Source of the DNA: Kamptonema formosum PCC 6407 | Lineage (GTDB): Bacteria; Cyanobacteriota; Cyanobacteriia; Cyanobacteriales; Microcoleaceae | DNA length: 64,000 nt | Direction: 5' to 3' | NCBI RefSeq assembly: GCF_000332155.1 | Contig: NZ_KB235904.1 | Coordinates: 2,339,813-2,403,812, forward strand | In this document: positions 44,903 through 52,553 of the stretch, piece by piece | How the letters are laid out: every line of letters begins with the position of its first letter | Numbering within the stretch: position 1 is the first letter of the stretch | Translations under genes and position numbers: made by a program | The notes under the pieces: generated by a model | Database searches by the model: none | What the model was told of the DNA's origin: nothing | Seen by the model: only the letters and a program-made list of their open reading frames with translations

Positions 44903-45970
44903 ATGAGTTCCTCATCCTCTGGCCAAGCAATTGAGTCCCTCCAGGCCGAGGTGACTGATTTGATTAATCAGCTACCAAATTTAAAGCACGAAGTGTGGAT
45001 TGCGGGATCGCTCTCAACGATCGCACGGATGGCGGGGGAAGAACTCGATCGCCTCGACTGGAAAATCATCGCTGCTTCTCTGCTAGATATGGAGAGAGCG
45101 TTTAAGCTTTTTTACCCCTACCGCCACATTCGCAAAATAGCGATCTTCGGCTCTGCGAGAGTGTCGGCAGATAGTCCAGAATACGCGATGGCGAGGGATT
45201 TTGCCAGTGCGATCGCCAAACAGGGGTTTATGGTGGTGACAGGGGGCGGCGGTGGCATTATGCAGGCGGGGAATGAAGGTGCGGGTGCAGAACATTCTTT
45301 TGGGTTGAATATTCAATTACCTTTCGAGCAAGGTTCTAACCCCTTTATCGCAGGCGATCGCAAATTACTTACATTTAAATATTTCTTCACTCGCAAGTTA
45401 TTTTTCCTACGGGAAAGTGATGCTTTGGCTTTATTCCCCGGTGGTTTTGGCACTCTGGACGAAACTTTTGAGTGTTTGACTTTGATTCAGACGGGCAAAT
45501 TTGGCCCTGCACCAGTGGTATTGATCGATCGCCCCGGCGGGGACTATTGGCATGATTGGAATGCTTTTATTTGCAAGCAAATGATGGGTCGCGGTTTAAT
45601 TAGTAAGCACGATCCCAGTGTTTACACGATTACGGATAGTTTGGATGTGGCTTGTGATGCGATCGCCAGTTTCTACCGAGTTTATCACTCCAGCCGCTAC
45701 GTGGAAGATCGGCTTGTCATCCGTCTCAAGTCTGAGTTATCCGATGAGGATGTCGAACAGTTAAATGCTGATTTCAGTGACATTTTAGTTAAGGGGAAAA
45801 TTGAAAAAAGCAAAGCTTTACTTCCAGAACTAGGTGATGAAACTGCCGATTTGCCGCGCTTGGTTTTGTATTTTAATCAGCGAGATTTGGGAAGACTTTA
45901 TCAGTTGATTGCTTTTATTAATCAATTGGGTGCAGACTCTCCGGCGGCGGCTCATCCAGAAGAAAAGTAG
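44903..45970 (+). CDS. LOG-family (TIGR00730-type) nucleotide phosphoribohydrolase
   Basis: 355 residues. The LOG signature PGGFGTLDETFECLTLIQTG is present, with VTGGGGGIMQAGNEGAGAEH in the nucleotide-binding part. The family hydrolyses N6-modified or plain nucleoside 5'-monophosphates to base and ribose-5-phosphate (cytokinin-activating in plants). It is longer than the 180-residue plant LOG, with an extra N-terminal helix and a ~110-residue C-terminal part (SSRYVEDRLVIRLKSEL). Its 3' end overlaps the NB-ARC gene tail to tail by 19 nt. Confidence 0.9.
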   Translation: MSSSSSGQAIESLQAEVTDLINQLPNLKHEVWIAGSLSTIARMAGEELDRLDWKIIAASLLDMERAFKLFYPYRHIRKIAIFGSARVSADSPEYAMARDFASAIAKQGFMVVTGGGGGIMQAGNEGAGAEHSFGLNIQLPFEQGSNPFIAGDRKLLTFKYFFTRKLFFLRESDALALFPGGFGTLDETFECLTLIQTGKFGPAPVVLIDRPGGDYWHDWNAFICKQMMGRGLISKHDPSVYTITDSLDVACDAIASFYRVYHSSRYVEDRLVIRLKSELSDEDVEQLNADFSDILVKGKIEKSKALLPELGDETADLPRLVLYFNQRDLGRLYQLIAFINQLGADSPAAAHPEEK

Positions 45971-47376
45971 GACAGGATATATTGTTTGAGCGCAGGTTGC
46001 ATTGTAAAAACTGTTTCCGATTCACAGCTTATTTTGTCAATCGTTCCCCGTCTCTCTAAGGATTGTATTGCCTTCAATAAGTCAGCTTGGTTTCCTTGAT
46101 ATTTTGCGATTAATTGGGTACGCGAGATAGGTTCAGTTTCATTCGCAAGGAGAGCGATCGCCTGTTTTTCGATTTCAGATAATCTTTGATAATGCTGTTG
46201 CAAAATCAGTGTCAATTCGTCACTTAAAAATACTGGTTGACAACTTAAATATTGAGCTACTTTTCCGTCAAATAAGTTATTAATGGTTTGAGCGACTAAT
46301 TTTAACCAGAGAGGATTACCTTGATAAAGGTTAATCAATTCTGGCCATTTTTCTTCATCTAATAAGCCTTTTTCTCTCAGGATTTCTGTTGCGGCTTCAC
46401 CTAAACCAGTTAATTGTAATAAACATACTGCTGAACGATCGTCAGTGAATGTGAGAATATCTAAAGGGGGTTCCCAACTATTGAGGATTAAGCAACTATG
46501 ATGGGGGAAGTCGCCAATCATTTTAAATAAGGTTCCGTAGTTTTCATATCCAGGTTTATAATAGCCTGCAAGTTGTCCGCTATTAAGGATGTATTGCACG
46601 TCATCTAAGATGATGAGACAGCGATGAGTGTGTAAAGATTCTATTAGTATTTCTAGTTGGGTATCAATATTTTCAGGTAAAACCCCAACTTCGCCTTGGT
46701 AAGAGGCGAAGGGAGGGTTTTGATTTGAGAGAAATTGAATCAGGTTTTTGAGGGTGGTTTCGAGGGGTGGGGAAGTGCGGAGACTGCGCCAGATGATGCG
46801 ATCGAAGTGGGTTTGAATTTGGGGGATGAGGTGACGCGCGATCGCGCTTTTTCCCGTGCCACTCATGCCTGTGATGGTGAGGAGGCGACAGTTTTGGTGT
46901 GCGATCGCATTTTCCAGGGTGGTGAGTTGGGAGGTGCAGTTGTAGAAGGTTTTGATATCTGGTGCGTCTCTTAAGTCGAGTTTTTGTTGGGTATTATTTT
47001 CATTTGAGGTTTGTGTTGGGGGTGAGTTTTGGGAATTTTTGGGAGGGTAGGATGTTTCTGTGCAGACATTCATGCTACCAATTGATACATCTTTCCAAAA
47101 AGAAGAAATATTATTAGAAAAATCCATCCTATCTAATGTAGCTTTAAAATTCGATTTATTAACATCTTCATCTAACGTTGCTGAGAATAGCTGCCATATT
47201 TCTGATGCGACTTTTTTAACATGGTTCTCAGTACAGTTACAAGTTTCCGCTATCTCCCCGTATTTTTGACTAGACCAAACGCCAGTTAGTATTGTTTCCT
47301 GCAAACTGCTTAAGTGTTTGCCCGTTTTGGTAAACACTAACTCGTCTGCCCACTTCAAAACTTCTTGAACGTCCAT
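45952..47376 (-). CDS. Compact NB-ARC (STAND) ATPase with N-terminal HTH domain
   Basis: 474 residues from the ATG at 47374-47376 (MDVQEVLKWADELVFTKTGK). N-terminal region, about 1-85: a vMAP-like helix-turn-helix (LQETILTGVWSSQKYGEIAE, CTENHVKKVASEIWQLFSA). After a Ser/Pro/Asn-rich linker the NB-ARC ATPase spans about 150-390. It has Walker A TGMSGTGKSAIARHL, Walker B-like CLIILDDVQYIL and LINLYQGNPLWLKLVAQTI (GxP). A winged-helix region (LSEIEKQAIALLANETEPIS) ends it. There is no C-terminal WD40, TPR or other sensor array. STAND ATPases are switches of immune or cell-death pathways; this one may sense through a separate partner. Upstream lies a repeat motif shared with 48939-49478. Confidence 0.88.
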   Translation of the reverse strand: MDVQEVLKWADELVFTKTGKHLSSLQETILTGVWSSQKYGEIAETCNCTENHVKKVASEIWQLFSATLDEDVNKSNFKATLDRMDFSNNISSFWKDVSIGSMNVCTETSYPPKNSQNSPPTQTSNENNTQQKLDLRDAPDIKTFYNCTSQLTTLENAIAHQNCRLLTITGMSGTGKSAIARHLIPQIQTHFDRIIWRSLRTSPPLETTLKNLIQFLSNQNPPFASYQGEVGVLPENIDTQLEILIESLHTHRCLIILDDVQYILNSGQLAGYYKPGYENYGTLFKMIGDFPHHSCLILNSWEPPLDILTFTDDRSAVCLLQLTGLGEAATEILREKGLLDEEKWPELINLYQGNPLWLKLVAQTINNLFDGKVAQYLSCQPVFLSDELTLILQQHYQRLSEIEKQAIALLANETEPISRTQLIAKYQGNQADLLKAIQSLERRGTIDKISCESETVFTMQPALKQYILSYFSSG

Positions 47377-47404
47377 AGGTTGGGGGAATGTGGAAATTTT
47401 GATG

Positions 47405-47471
47405 ATTATCCCACTTTTTCCCACTTTTTGCAACCTTAAGTTACTAAATTCTGCTTTTTCCCACTTTGTAC
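47405..47471 (-). promoter_or_regulatory. Repeated motif upstream of the NB-ARC gene
   Basis: Read on the minus strand: ACAAAGTGGGAAAAAG, a gap of about 25 nt, then AAAAGTGGGAAAAAGTGG and GATAATCATC, ending 28 nt before the start codon. The core AAAGT(G/C)GGA(T/A)AA is repeated three times and also appears upstream of 48939-49478. I propose operator sites. Confidence 0.65.
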
Positions 47472-47579
47472 AAGGATTAATTTTATATTTTCTTTATGTA
47501 AATCCTACTTTTTACTACTGACAAAACCCTATAAAGGCTCAAAAATAAGTTATACCTACTTTCTTATTACTCAAAAATA

Positions 47580-47999
47580 ATGAGCAAAAATTTGACTATT
47601 TTCAGTTGGATTATTTTGCATTACCTCGCTGGCACAGTAGTATTATCTAACTTAACTACTGGCTGTACTGCAATAACACAGACTCAAGCACTTTCCACAA
47701 GTAAAGCGCAAAAAATGGTTAACAAATGGAAAAATTCGGGATCTATCCAAGTAATGGGAGTTAGGGAAGATTCAAACAGTAGTGCTGTGGCAACATTGCA
47801 AGTCTCAAATTTAAACCTGCGAGTTAATGATCATCTTTCTAACAAAGAACAGTCAGTCAACTACTCTGGGCCAGGAAAAGCAAAATTCTCTCGCTATACA
47901 GATGGGACTTGGGTACTAACAGACCTAGAGTTTAATAAAGGAGATGGCGATCTGCAAAATGCTTTTGTTATTAACAACTTAAATATAAAAGATGATTGA
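47580..47999 (+). CDS. Putative lipoprotein
   Basis: 139 residues. N-terminal hydrophobic segment (LTIFSWIILHYLAGTVVL), then SNLTTGCTA with a plausible lipobox Leu-x-x-Gly-Cys around residue 29, so lipid attachment at the Cys is likely. The mature part is polar, strand-rich and has repeated VSNLNLRVND and LTDLEFNKGDGDLQNAF segments. No recognised domain. It is transcribed away from the NB-ARC gene and lies downstream of that gene's promoter. Confidence 0.6.
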   Translation: MSKNLTIFSWIILHYLAGTVVLSNLTTGCTAITQTQALSTSKAQKMVNKWKNSGSIQVMGVREDSNSSAVATLQVSNLNLRVNDHLSNKEQSVNYSGPGKAKFSRYTDGTWVLTDLEFNKGDGDLQNAFVINNLNIKDD

Positions 48000-48186
48000 A
48001 TGAAATGATAATTAAGGTAGTTCTTTGGTCAATGATTAATTATTCTCAGGAATCACCTTGATATCTTTCAATCTATCGAAAATAACAAATATTTTCAATA
48101 CTTATAGTTATGGAGAAAAGGTTTTATTTATATTTTTAGGAAGCAGGGGGAGTTCGCTCTCATTTCAGCTAGCCAGAAACCCTTTA

Positions 48187-48651
48187 TTAATTATAGTCCC
48201 AGTATTGAATAGCGTAAATACTCGCGTCTCTACCCGATCCTCTATAACCGATTTGTTGATAACTTACCGTATAATTAGTAACACCCCGCAGATCAATAGA
48301 AAAAGCAGTGACAGATCCTCGCAAAATATTCACTGTTTTAGATAAGTTACCCTCGATATAGATTTGTACTTTCACACTCTCAATCTCAGAAGTATCAGGA
48401 ATAGCTAAACTAACATTGACAATACTTACGTTTTCTAACAGTTTACAAGTTACTTCGAATGGATTACTCAAATCAAGTCTGACATCAGGATTATAAACTT
48501 TTCTGCCAACAACAATAGAACCATTAAACCTCCCCCAATCATAACCACTGATTTTCACACAGTCTTGTCGAACTTGTCTTGCCTCTACTGGGGCAAAGGA
48601 GAGAAAAGAAGAACTAAAAATAATCCCTGCTGCTAAGATTTTTTTCCACAT
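48187..48651 (-). CDS. Secreted hypothetical protein
   Basis: 154 residues with a Sec signal peptide (KKILAAGIIFSSSFLSFAPVEA, cleavage likely after the Ala in VEA). The mature domain is a beta-rich fold with SGYDWGRFNGSIVVGRKVY, then NVSIVNVSLAIPDTSE and FSIDLRGVTNYTVSYQQIG. It ends in ASIYAIQYWDYN. Three cysteines are present, one in the signal-adjacent region. The family is not recognised; an NPCBM-like or carbohydrate-binding role is possible but unproven. Confidence 0.65.
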   Translation of the reverse strand: MWKKILAAGIIFSSSFLSFAPVEARQVRQDCVKISGYDWGRFNGSIVVGRKVYNPDVRLDLSNPFEVTCKLLENVSIVNVSLAIPDTSEIESVKVQIYIEGNLSKTVNILRGSVTAFSIDLRGVTNYTVSYQQIGYRGSGRDASIYAIQYWDYN

Positions 48652-48829
48652 AGTGAAGACTATCTAAATAAGCAAAATAGTTGTCAATTTTAACTTGTAC
48701 AGAACTTACACCCTACAGCGAAGTGTCCAAGGTTTAAGGATAGTCTTTAACCTTGCTCTGCTTTAGCTTTTTGTCTGGGACGTAACTGCTAATATAGATG
48801 CTAATGTAACCTCCCAGAAAGAGCAAGGC

Positions 48830-48902
48830 GGGAAAAGTCGGATAATGGCGGGACTTTTATTAACATACTTTACAAAAGTCGGATAATGGCGGATAATGGC
48901 GG
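48830..48902 (+). promoter_or_regulatory. Repeated motif upstream of the stand-alone HTH gene
   Basis: GGGAAAAGTCGGATAATGG (48830-48848), then ACAAAAGTCGGATAATGG and two further GGATAATGGC units (48872-48902), ending 36 nt before the start at 48939. The core matches the motif upstream of the NB-ARC gene. Confidence 0.65.
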
Positions 48903-48938
48903 ATGTCTCCCACACCATCAAAATCCTAAACCCCAAAT

Positions 48939-49478
48939 ATGGACGTGCAAGAGGTGCTTAAATATATCGACGAACTAATCATGGCAAAAACTGGAAAGCA
49001 GCTTGATACCCTGCAATTGGCGCTCCTTAAAGGTGTACTTAATGGACAAAAATATAAGGACATAGCTGAAGAATATAATTGCACTCCTGGTCATGCTAAA
49101 GATGAAGCCTACGAACTCTGGCGGATTCTCTCTAAAACTTTGGGTGAAGATGTAAATAGAGCTAATGTGCGTGCTATAATTGAAAGGATTGTCATAAAAA
49201 ATTCTCAAAATTTACAATTTCCTAATTCTTTTAATATCAATTTTTGTTCTAATTCTACGCCTATTTCTAAGACTTACACACCAGAGGAGCTGGAATTGGT
49301 TGGCGGTGATAATACAAAAAATTCTCCGACCAAAAATCAGGAAGATATCATAAAAAATACCAGACGAAAAGCTAAATTAGAAACTGTCCCCCACTTGGCA
49401 CAAATGGGATTAACCGCATCACAAATCGCACAAGCGTTAGATTTACCATTAGCAGAAGTGCAGGAGTTGATGTCTTAA
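48939..49478 (+). CDS. Stand-alone vMAP-like HTH protein, paralogue of the NB-ARC N-terminus
   Basis: 179 residues. The first 85 (MDVQEVLKYIDELIMAKTGK, then LQLALLKGVLNGQKYKDIAE and HAKDEAYELWRILSKTLGED) are clearly homologous to the N-terminal domain of the NB-ARC gene at 45952-47376. After a low-complexity Asn/Ser/Thr-rich middle the C-terminus holds a second predicted HTH (MGLTASQIAQALDLPLAEVQ). It has no ATPase or protease. Genes and promoter elements are duplicated together. A role as repressor or adaptor for the NB-ARC switch is inference. Confidence 0.8.
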   Translation: MDVQEVLKYIDELIMAKTGKQLDTLQLALLKGVLNGQKYKDIAEEYNCTPGHAKDEAYELWRILSKTLGEDVNRANVRAIIERIVIKNSQNLQFPNSFNINFCSNSTPISKTYTPEELELVGGDNTKNSPTKNQEDIIKNTRRKAKLETVPHLAQMGLTASQIAQALDLPLAEVQELMS

Positions 49479-49619
49479 GTTGTGGCAATTCATCATCTTA
49501 ATAACACTTCATCGACCAGCCTTTTACCATCAGCAACAACTAAATTAATATCCTAAATCTTGACTACGAAAAAGCGATCGCCGTTCCTTTAGTGAAAAGC
49601 GATCGCCCTTTCAATATCT

Positions 49620-49877
49620 CTAAAGATTCCTCAAAAAATCTTCAACAGAAATCCCTGCCTGATTTAGAATACTTTTGAGGGTTCCAAGTGCCAAAGTTTT
49701 GCGCTGCATTGGTATTACACAACCAACCTCGATCGCGCCTTGAGGATTATCTTCATCATCTATCGGTAATCGTTTCTTCAAAATAGCATGACTGCCTCGC
49801 TGCCTTACTTTAATAAAGCCTAAGCCTTCCAAAGCGCGGATGGCTTCTGCACTACTAACTCGTGGTAATTTAGGCAC
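49620..49877 (-). CDS. hicA: HicA-family mRNA interferase toxin
   Basis: 85 residues. The dsRBD-like HicA/YcfA fold with PRVSSAEAIRALEGLGF, KVRQRGSHAILKK (catalytic His in GSH) and VIPMQRKTLALGTLKSILNQ. It cleaves mRNA when freed from HicB. It overlaps the upstream hicB by 8 nt, so antitoxin is made first. The catalytic residues and length appear intact, in contrast to the broken hicA at 15788-16006. Confidence 0.93.
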   Translation of the reverse strand: MPKLPRVSSAEAIRALEGLGFIKVRQRGSHAILKKRLPIDDEDNPQGAIEVGCVIPMQRKTLALGTLKSILNQAGISVEDFLRNL

Positions 49878-50076
49878 TCAATACCTCAAATGTAGTTAGC
49901 AGACGGGGGGAAGTTTTAGGTAGAGGGAATTCTTCTAAATAAAGTTCGGTTGCTTCTTTGAGATTGGCGATCGCCTCTTCTATCGTATCTCCTTGGCTAG
50001 CCGTTCCCACTTCAGGACACTCGGCTACATAAACATCCTCTTCCCAATAAACAATTGCCGTGAAAGTATAAGACAT
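49870..50076 (-). CDS. hicB: HicB-family antitoxin
   Basis: 68 residues: FTAIVYWEEDVYVAECPEVG, TASQGDTIEEAIANLKEATE and the tail YLEEFPLPKTSPRLLTTFEV. It is the partial RNase H-like HicB domain without a C-terminal HTH, so autoregulation would need a partner. First gene of the hicBA pair with the toxin at 49620-49877. Confidence 0.92.
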   Translation of the reverse strand: MSYTFTAIVYWEEDVYVAECPEVGTASQGDTIEEAIANLKEATELYLEEFPLPKTSPRLLTTFEVLSA

Positions 50077-50136
50077 TTTTTTGCCAAATTCTTTTTACTC
50101 AATATAGCATATCCAGTATCGATCGCACTTCTATCT

Positions 50137-50271
50137 CTACCCCAGCGTCAATACTCCCGTCCCAAAATTAACAGCCAAAGGTAGTAGTTTCAACCACTGC
50201 AAATCTGGGGATATCGTAAATTCAGGAAATAACCTACCTCGACGGCCAGGGCGACTTGTTGTTTGAGTCAT
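50137..50271 (-). CDS. Small ORF, possible gene remnant
   Basis: 44 codons with an ATG (TQTTSRPGRRGRLFPEF, then PDLQWLKLLPLAVNFGTGVL). It is basic at the start and hydrophobic at the end. The beginning looks like that of small cyanobacterial proteins with RGRLFPEF, the end does not. It lies in the 288-nt gap between hicB and the RelE-like toxin. Coding status is doubtful; it may be a stub of a longer gene. Confidence 0.25.
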   Translation of the reverse strand: MTQTTSRPGRRGRLFPEFTISPDLQWLKLLPLAVNFGTGVLTLG

Positions 50272-50364
50272 AGCTATAATTTCCTATTCAACTAATTAAT
50301 TTGCTTCTGATTGTTCTCTGATCTAGGATAGCACTGTAAGAGCCAGAGTGGAAGTATCGCTTAT

Positions 50365-50628
50365 TTAGCCAAAAAATCTTTCATAATCATCGTGACTGCC
50401 AATCCAAAACCACGTTACAGTTCCAGCTTCTAAAACCCCAAGCGCCCTATAACTCCGTGTAATTCTAACTGACCATATATCTTCCTCCGTGTTGATACAC
50501 TTGAAGTGTAAAGACGGGTGAAATGGATTTTGTAGCCATAACCCATAGACTTTCTTAGCTTGTTGTTTAATAGTAGTATCAAGCAAATAGTATTTTTCCC
50601 AAAAGGTCGGCAAAGTCATTGATTTCAT
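50365..50628 (-). CDS. ParE/RelE-like toxin
   Basis: 87 residues (the ATG at 50619 three codons inside is an alternative start). The fold is RelE/ParE-like: LPTFWEKYYLLDTTIKQQ, KKVYGLWLQNPFHPSLHFK, then IWSVRITRSYRALGVLE and TWFWIGSHDDYERFF. The family acts as a ribosome-dependent endonuclease or gyrase inhibitor. Its start overlaps the stop of the antitoxin at 50625-50855 by 4 nt, so translation is coupled. Confidence 0.88.
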   Translation of the reverse strand: MKSMTLPTFWEKYYLLDTTIKQQAKKVYGLWLQNPFHPSLHFKCINTEEDIWSVRITRSYRALGVLEAGTVTWFWIGSHDDYERFFG

Positions 50629-50855
50629 AATTGCTCGATATCTAATGGCTGTGCTTTTCCTTCAGAAATTTCCTGTTTAGCCCTTTGTGCAGCCATAATC
50701 AGCGATTGTTGTGTATTCTGAAAAGATAAATCCCACTGCTCTTCATCCTTTAAGTCTTCAATATATTCTTGCAGGTGTTCAACGACTCGATTTTGCAAAT
50801 TTTCTGGCAAAGATTCCATAATTTTTGTCAAGGTAGCGATCGCACTTGATGACAT
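50625..50855 (-). CDS. Antitoxin partner of the RelE/ParE-like toxin
   Basis: 76 residues, helical and acidic: LTKIMESLPENLQNRVVEHL, EYIEDLKDEEQWDLSFQNT and QRAKQEISEGKAQPLDIEQ. This organisation (short N-terminal helices, flexible acidic C-terminus that wraps the toxin) and the 4-nt overlap with the downstream toxin support the assignment. The 3' end of the XisH remnant frame overlaps the start region. Confidence 0.75.
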   Translation of the reverse strand: MSSSAIATLTKIMESLPENLQNRVVEHLQEYIEDLKDEEQWDLSFQNTQQSLIMAAQRAKQEISEGKAQPLDIEQL

Positions 50856-50917
50856 AAGTTTTCCTCCTTTTTTTCAAGTATCCTCCTCTCTAGGATACCA
50901 CTGTCAGAGCCAAAGCG

Positions 50918-51097
50918 ATCGGCAAAAATGATTAAATATACTTGATAGTCGGCTCTAATGATTTGACCAAGTGGTTCAGACAATAATTCGCAAAAGACTG
51001 ATTGTGTAATAGCTAGATAGAGCTTTCTCTCAGGCTCAGTTCTAGCGAGTACAGAACGGTAAACTAAGTATCGCTCTTTCGCTACTTGCATTCTCAA
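50918..51097 (-). pseudogene. XisH-like C-terminal remnant
   Basis: The frame reads VAKERYLVYRSVLARTEPER, then KLYLAITQSVFCELLSEPLG and QIIRADYQVYLIIFAD. This resembles the C-terminal half of XisH, a nuclease-fold protein associated with fdxN element excision (YRSVLxxxEPERxLYLAV). The N-terminal half with the catalytic part is missing, and the frame ends with unrelated residues down to 50828. No XisI gene is next to it. It is a decayed fragment. Confidence 0.65.
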
Positions 51098-51141
51098 CCC
51101 TTAAAATGCTATACTACCAAAGATATAATTAAAAGTAGCTT

Positions 51142-51363
51142 ATGGCTCAAATCTCTATCTCCCTACCCGATGACCTACTCGCATACCTCGACCAAAAAGT
51201 TGAGAATCGCAGCGTCCTAATAGAATCTATCTTAAAACAATGGCAGCAGCAGCAAGAAGAGCAAGCCTTAGCAGATGCTTGCAGATTAGTTGACGAACTT
51301 AATTTAGGTTGGGATAGTGAATGGCAAACGCAAGCAATTACCGACTGGGAAGCATCTGGATAG
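51142..51363 (+). CDS. mazE: MazE-like antitoxin
   Basis: 73 residues: AQISISLPDDLLAYLDQKVE (ribbon-helix-helix type start), NRSVLIESILKQWQQQQEEQ and a tail LADACRLVDELNLGWDSEWQ. Small DNA-binding antitoxin. It overlaps the mazF gene by 43 nt in a different frame. A partial duplicate of its C-terminal coding sequence lies downstream of mazF (51756-51814). Confidence 0.88.
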   Translation: MAQISISLPDDLLAYLDQKVENRSVLIESILKQWQQQQEEQALADACRLVDELNLGWDSEWQTQAITDWEASG

Positions 51364-51683
51364 TTAAATTTGAACCGTCAGTAGGAACAGAAATCCGCAA
51401 AACGCGACCAGGTTTAATCATTTCTGGCACAATTTTTAACGAACAGCGAACCAAAATAACTGTTTTGCCTTTTACCTCTGCTCGCTCTAATGACCCTCGA
51501 ATTTCGCCAGCACTCGTATTTGTGCCATCCTCCCCACAAAATGGTTTAAATACAGATAGTTTGCTAGTCTGTGTTGACCCTATGACTTTTGATAAATCAA
51601 GAATGGTGCAACAAGTTGGTGAACTGGAAACAGAATTACTAAATCAAGCTCAAGATATTTTACGCCGATATCTTTTATTGTAG
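51321..51683 (+). CDS. mazF: MazF/PemK-family endoribonuclease toxin
   Basis: 120 residues. Typical start GSIWIVKFEPSVGTEIRKTRPGLI with the conserved Arg/Lys-Thr-Arg-Pro motif. Then TVLPFTSARSNDPRISPALV and SLLVCVDPMTFDKSRMVQ with the conserved acidic residues. Sequence-specific mRNA cleavage is expected when freed from the antitoxin. Full length, no visible defect. Second gene of the mazEF pair. Confidence 0.92.
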   Translation: MANASNYRLGSIWIVKFEPSVGTEIRKTRPGLIISGTIFNEQRTKITVLPFTSARSNDPRISPALVFVPSSPQNGLNTDSLLVCVDPMTFDKSRMVQQVGELETELLNQAQDILRRYLLL

Positions 51684-51755
51684 ACTGGTAAACAACGATA
51701 TCGACCAATATTGTAGTGAATTTTGATCGAGATCGAGAATTTTATCTTAGCATGA

Positions 51756-51814
51756 CAGCAGCAAGAATAGGGAGCCTTAGCAGATGCTTGCAGATTAGTG
51801 GACAAACTTAATTA
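51756..51814 (+). pseudogene. Duplicated fragment of the mazE antitoxin
   Basis: 59 nt nearly identical to positions 51247-51305 of mazE (QQQE then LADACRLVD). A stop codon after the QQQE part (CAAGAATAG) and absence of the N-terminus make it non-functional. It sits 73 nt beyond mazF, so mazF lies between two copies of the sequence. Confidence 0.85.
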
Positions 51815-51899
51815 TTGATTTTATTCCCTCTTCCCCTAGCCTCTAGTCCCTAGCTATAAAACTTGGTTTTACAGAAATTCTCATCTTGGAGGTTTTACC

Positions 51900-52385
51900 A
51901 TGTTTCCTTATGAAAAATTTACCATTAATACTTCCCTACATCCTGAGATAGTCCGTCAAAAATTACTAGCAGTTGTAGAACCTAGAAAAGCAATTCGATG
52001 GAACATCAATAATTATGGAAAACCTTATGAGGGTGAAGTTGGCGACCATTCTTTTGAAATTAATCGCATCATCAATTATCGGAACTCTTTTTTACCTATA
52101 ATTAAAGGAAGAATTTACCCTGAAGGCATGGGTAGCAAAATTGATATTAAGATGGCAATGCACCCTTTTGTCATAGTGTTTATGTCAATTTGGTTAGGGA
52201 TAGTGGGAAATATATGGATATTGGCTGCGATCGCCACGATCGCCGAAGGAAAGTTTGACTCATCTATACTTGTCCTATCGGGGATGTTGCTGTTTGGTTT
52301 GTTATTGCCGTTACTTGGCTTTAAACCGGAAGCAAATGACTCTAAGAAATTTCTGATTGATTTACTATACATCTCCAGAAATTAG
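51900..52385 (+). CDS. Hypothetical membrane protein
   Basis: 161 residues. A soluble N-terminal half (FPYEKFTINTSLHPEIVRQ, then NYGKPYEGEVGDHSFEINRI and YRNSFLPIIKGRIYP) precedes two transmembrane helices (about 86-112, PFVIVFMSIWLGIVGNIWI, and about 118-141, ILVLSGMLLFGLLLPLLGF). The SRPBCC-like pattern of the first half recurs in small cyanobacterial paralogues, but no family name is certain. It starts after GGAGG at 51890-51894. Function unknown. Confidence 0.65.
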   Translation: MFPYEKFTINTSLHPEIVRQKLLAVVEPRKAIRWNINNYGKPYEGEVGDHSFEINRIINYRNSFLPIIKGRIYPEGMGSKIDIKMAMHPFVIVFMSIWLGIVGNIWILAAIATIAEGKFDSSILVLSGMLLFGLLLPLLGFKPEANDSKKFLIDLLYISRN

Positions 52386-52460
52386 ATATGAAGTAACCCG
52401 CAAATCATTTTTCCTACAAGGTAATGGGGTGGAATAAATCGATGAATTAACATTAAGAAT

Positions 52461-52544
52461 TACGCAAAAGTATCCGTAACGCCGACATCCTGGGGGTTAA
52501 AGAAACTTCAGGATGCCGGCGTTACGTAAAGTCTGCATAAGTCC
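52461..52544. repeat. Palindromic GTAACGCCGAC/GCCGGCGTTAC repeat
   Basis: TCCGTAACGCCGACATCCTG pairs with CAGGATGCCGGCGTTACGTA around a short loop. Related to 19133-19200 and 27915-28004. It lies about 10 nt beyond the 3' end of msrA. Confidence 0.85.
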
Positions 52545-52553
52545 TATTAGAAT

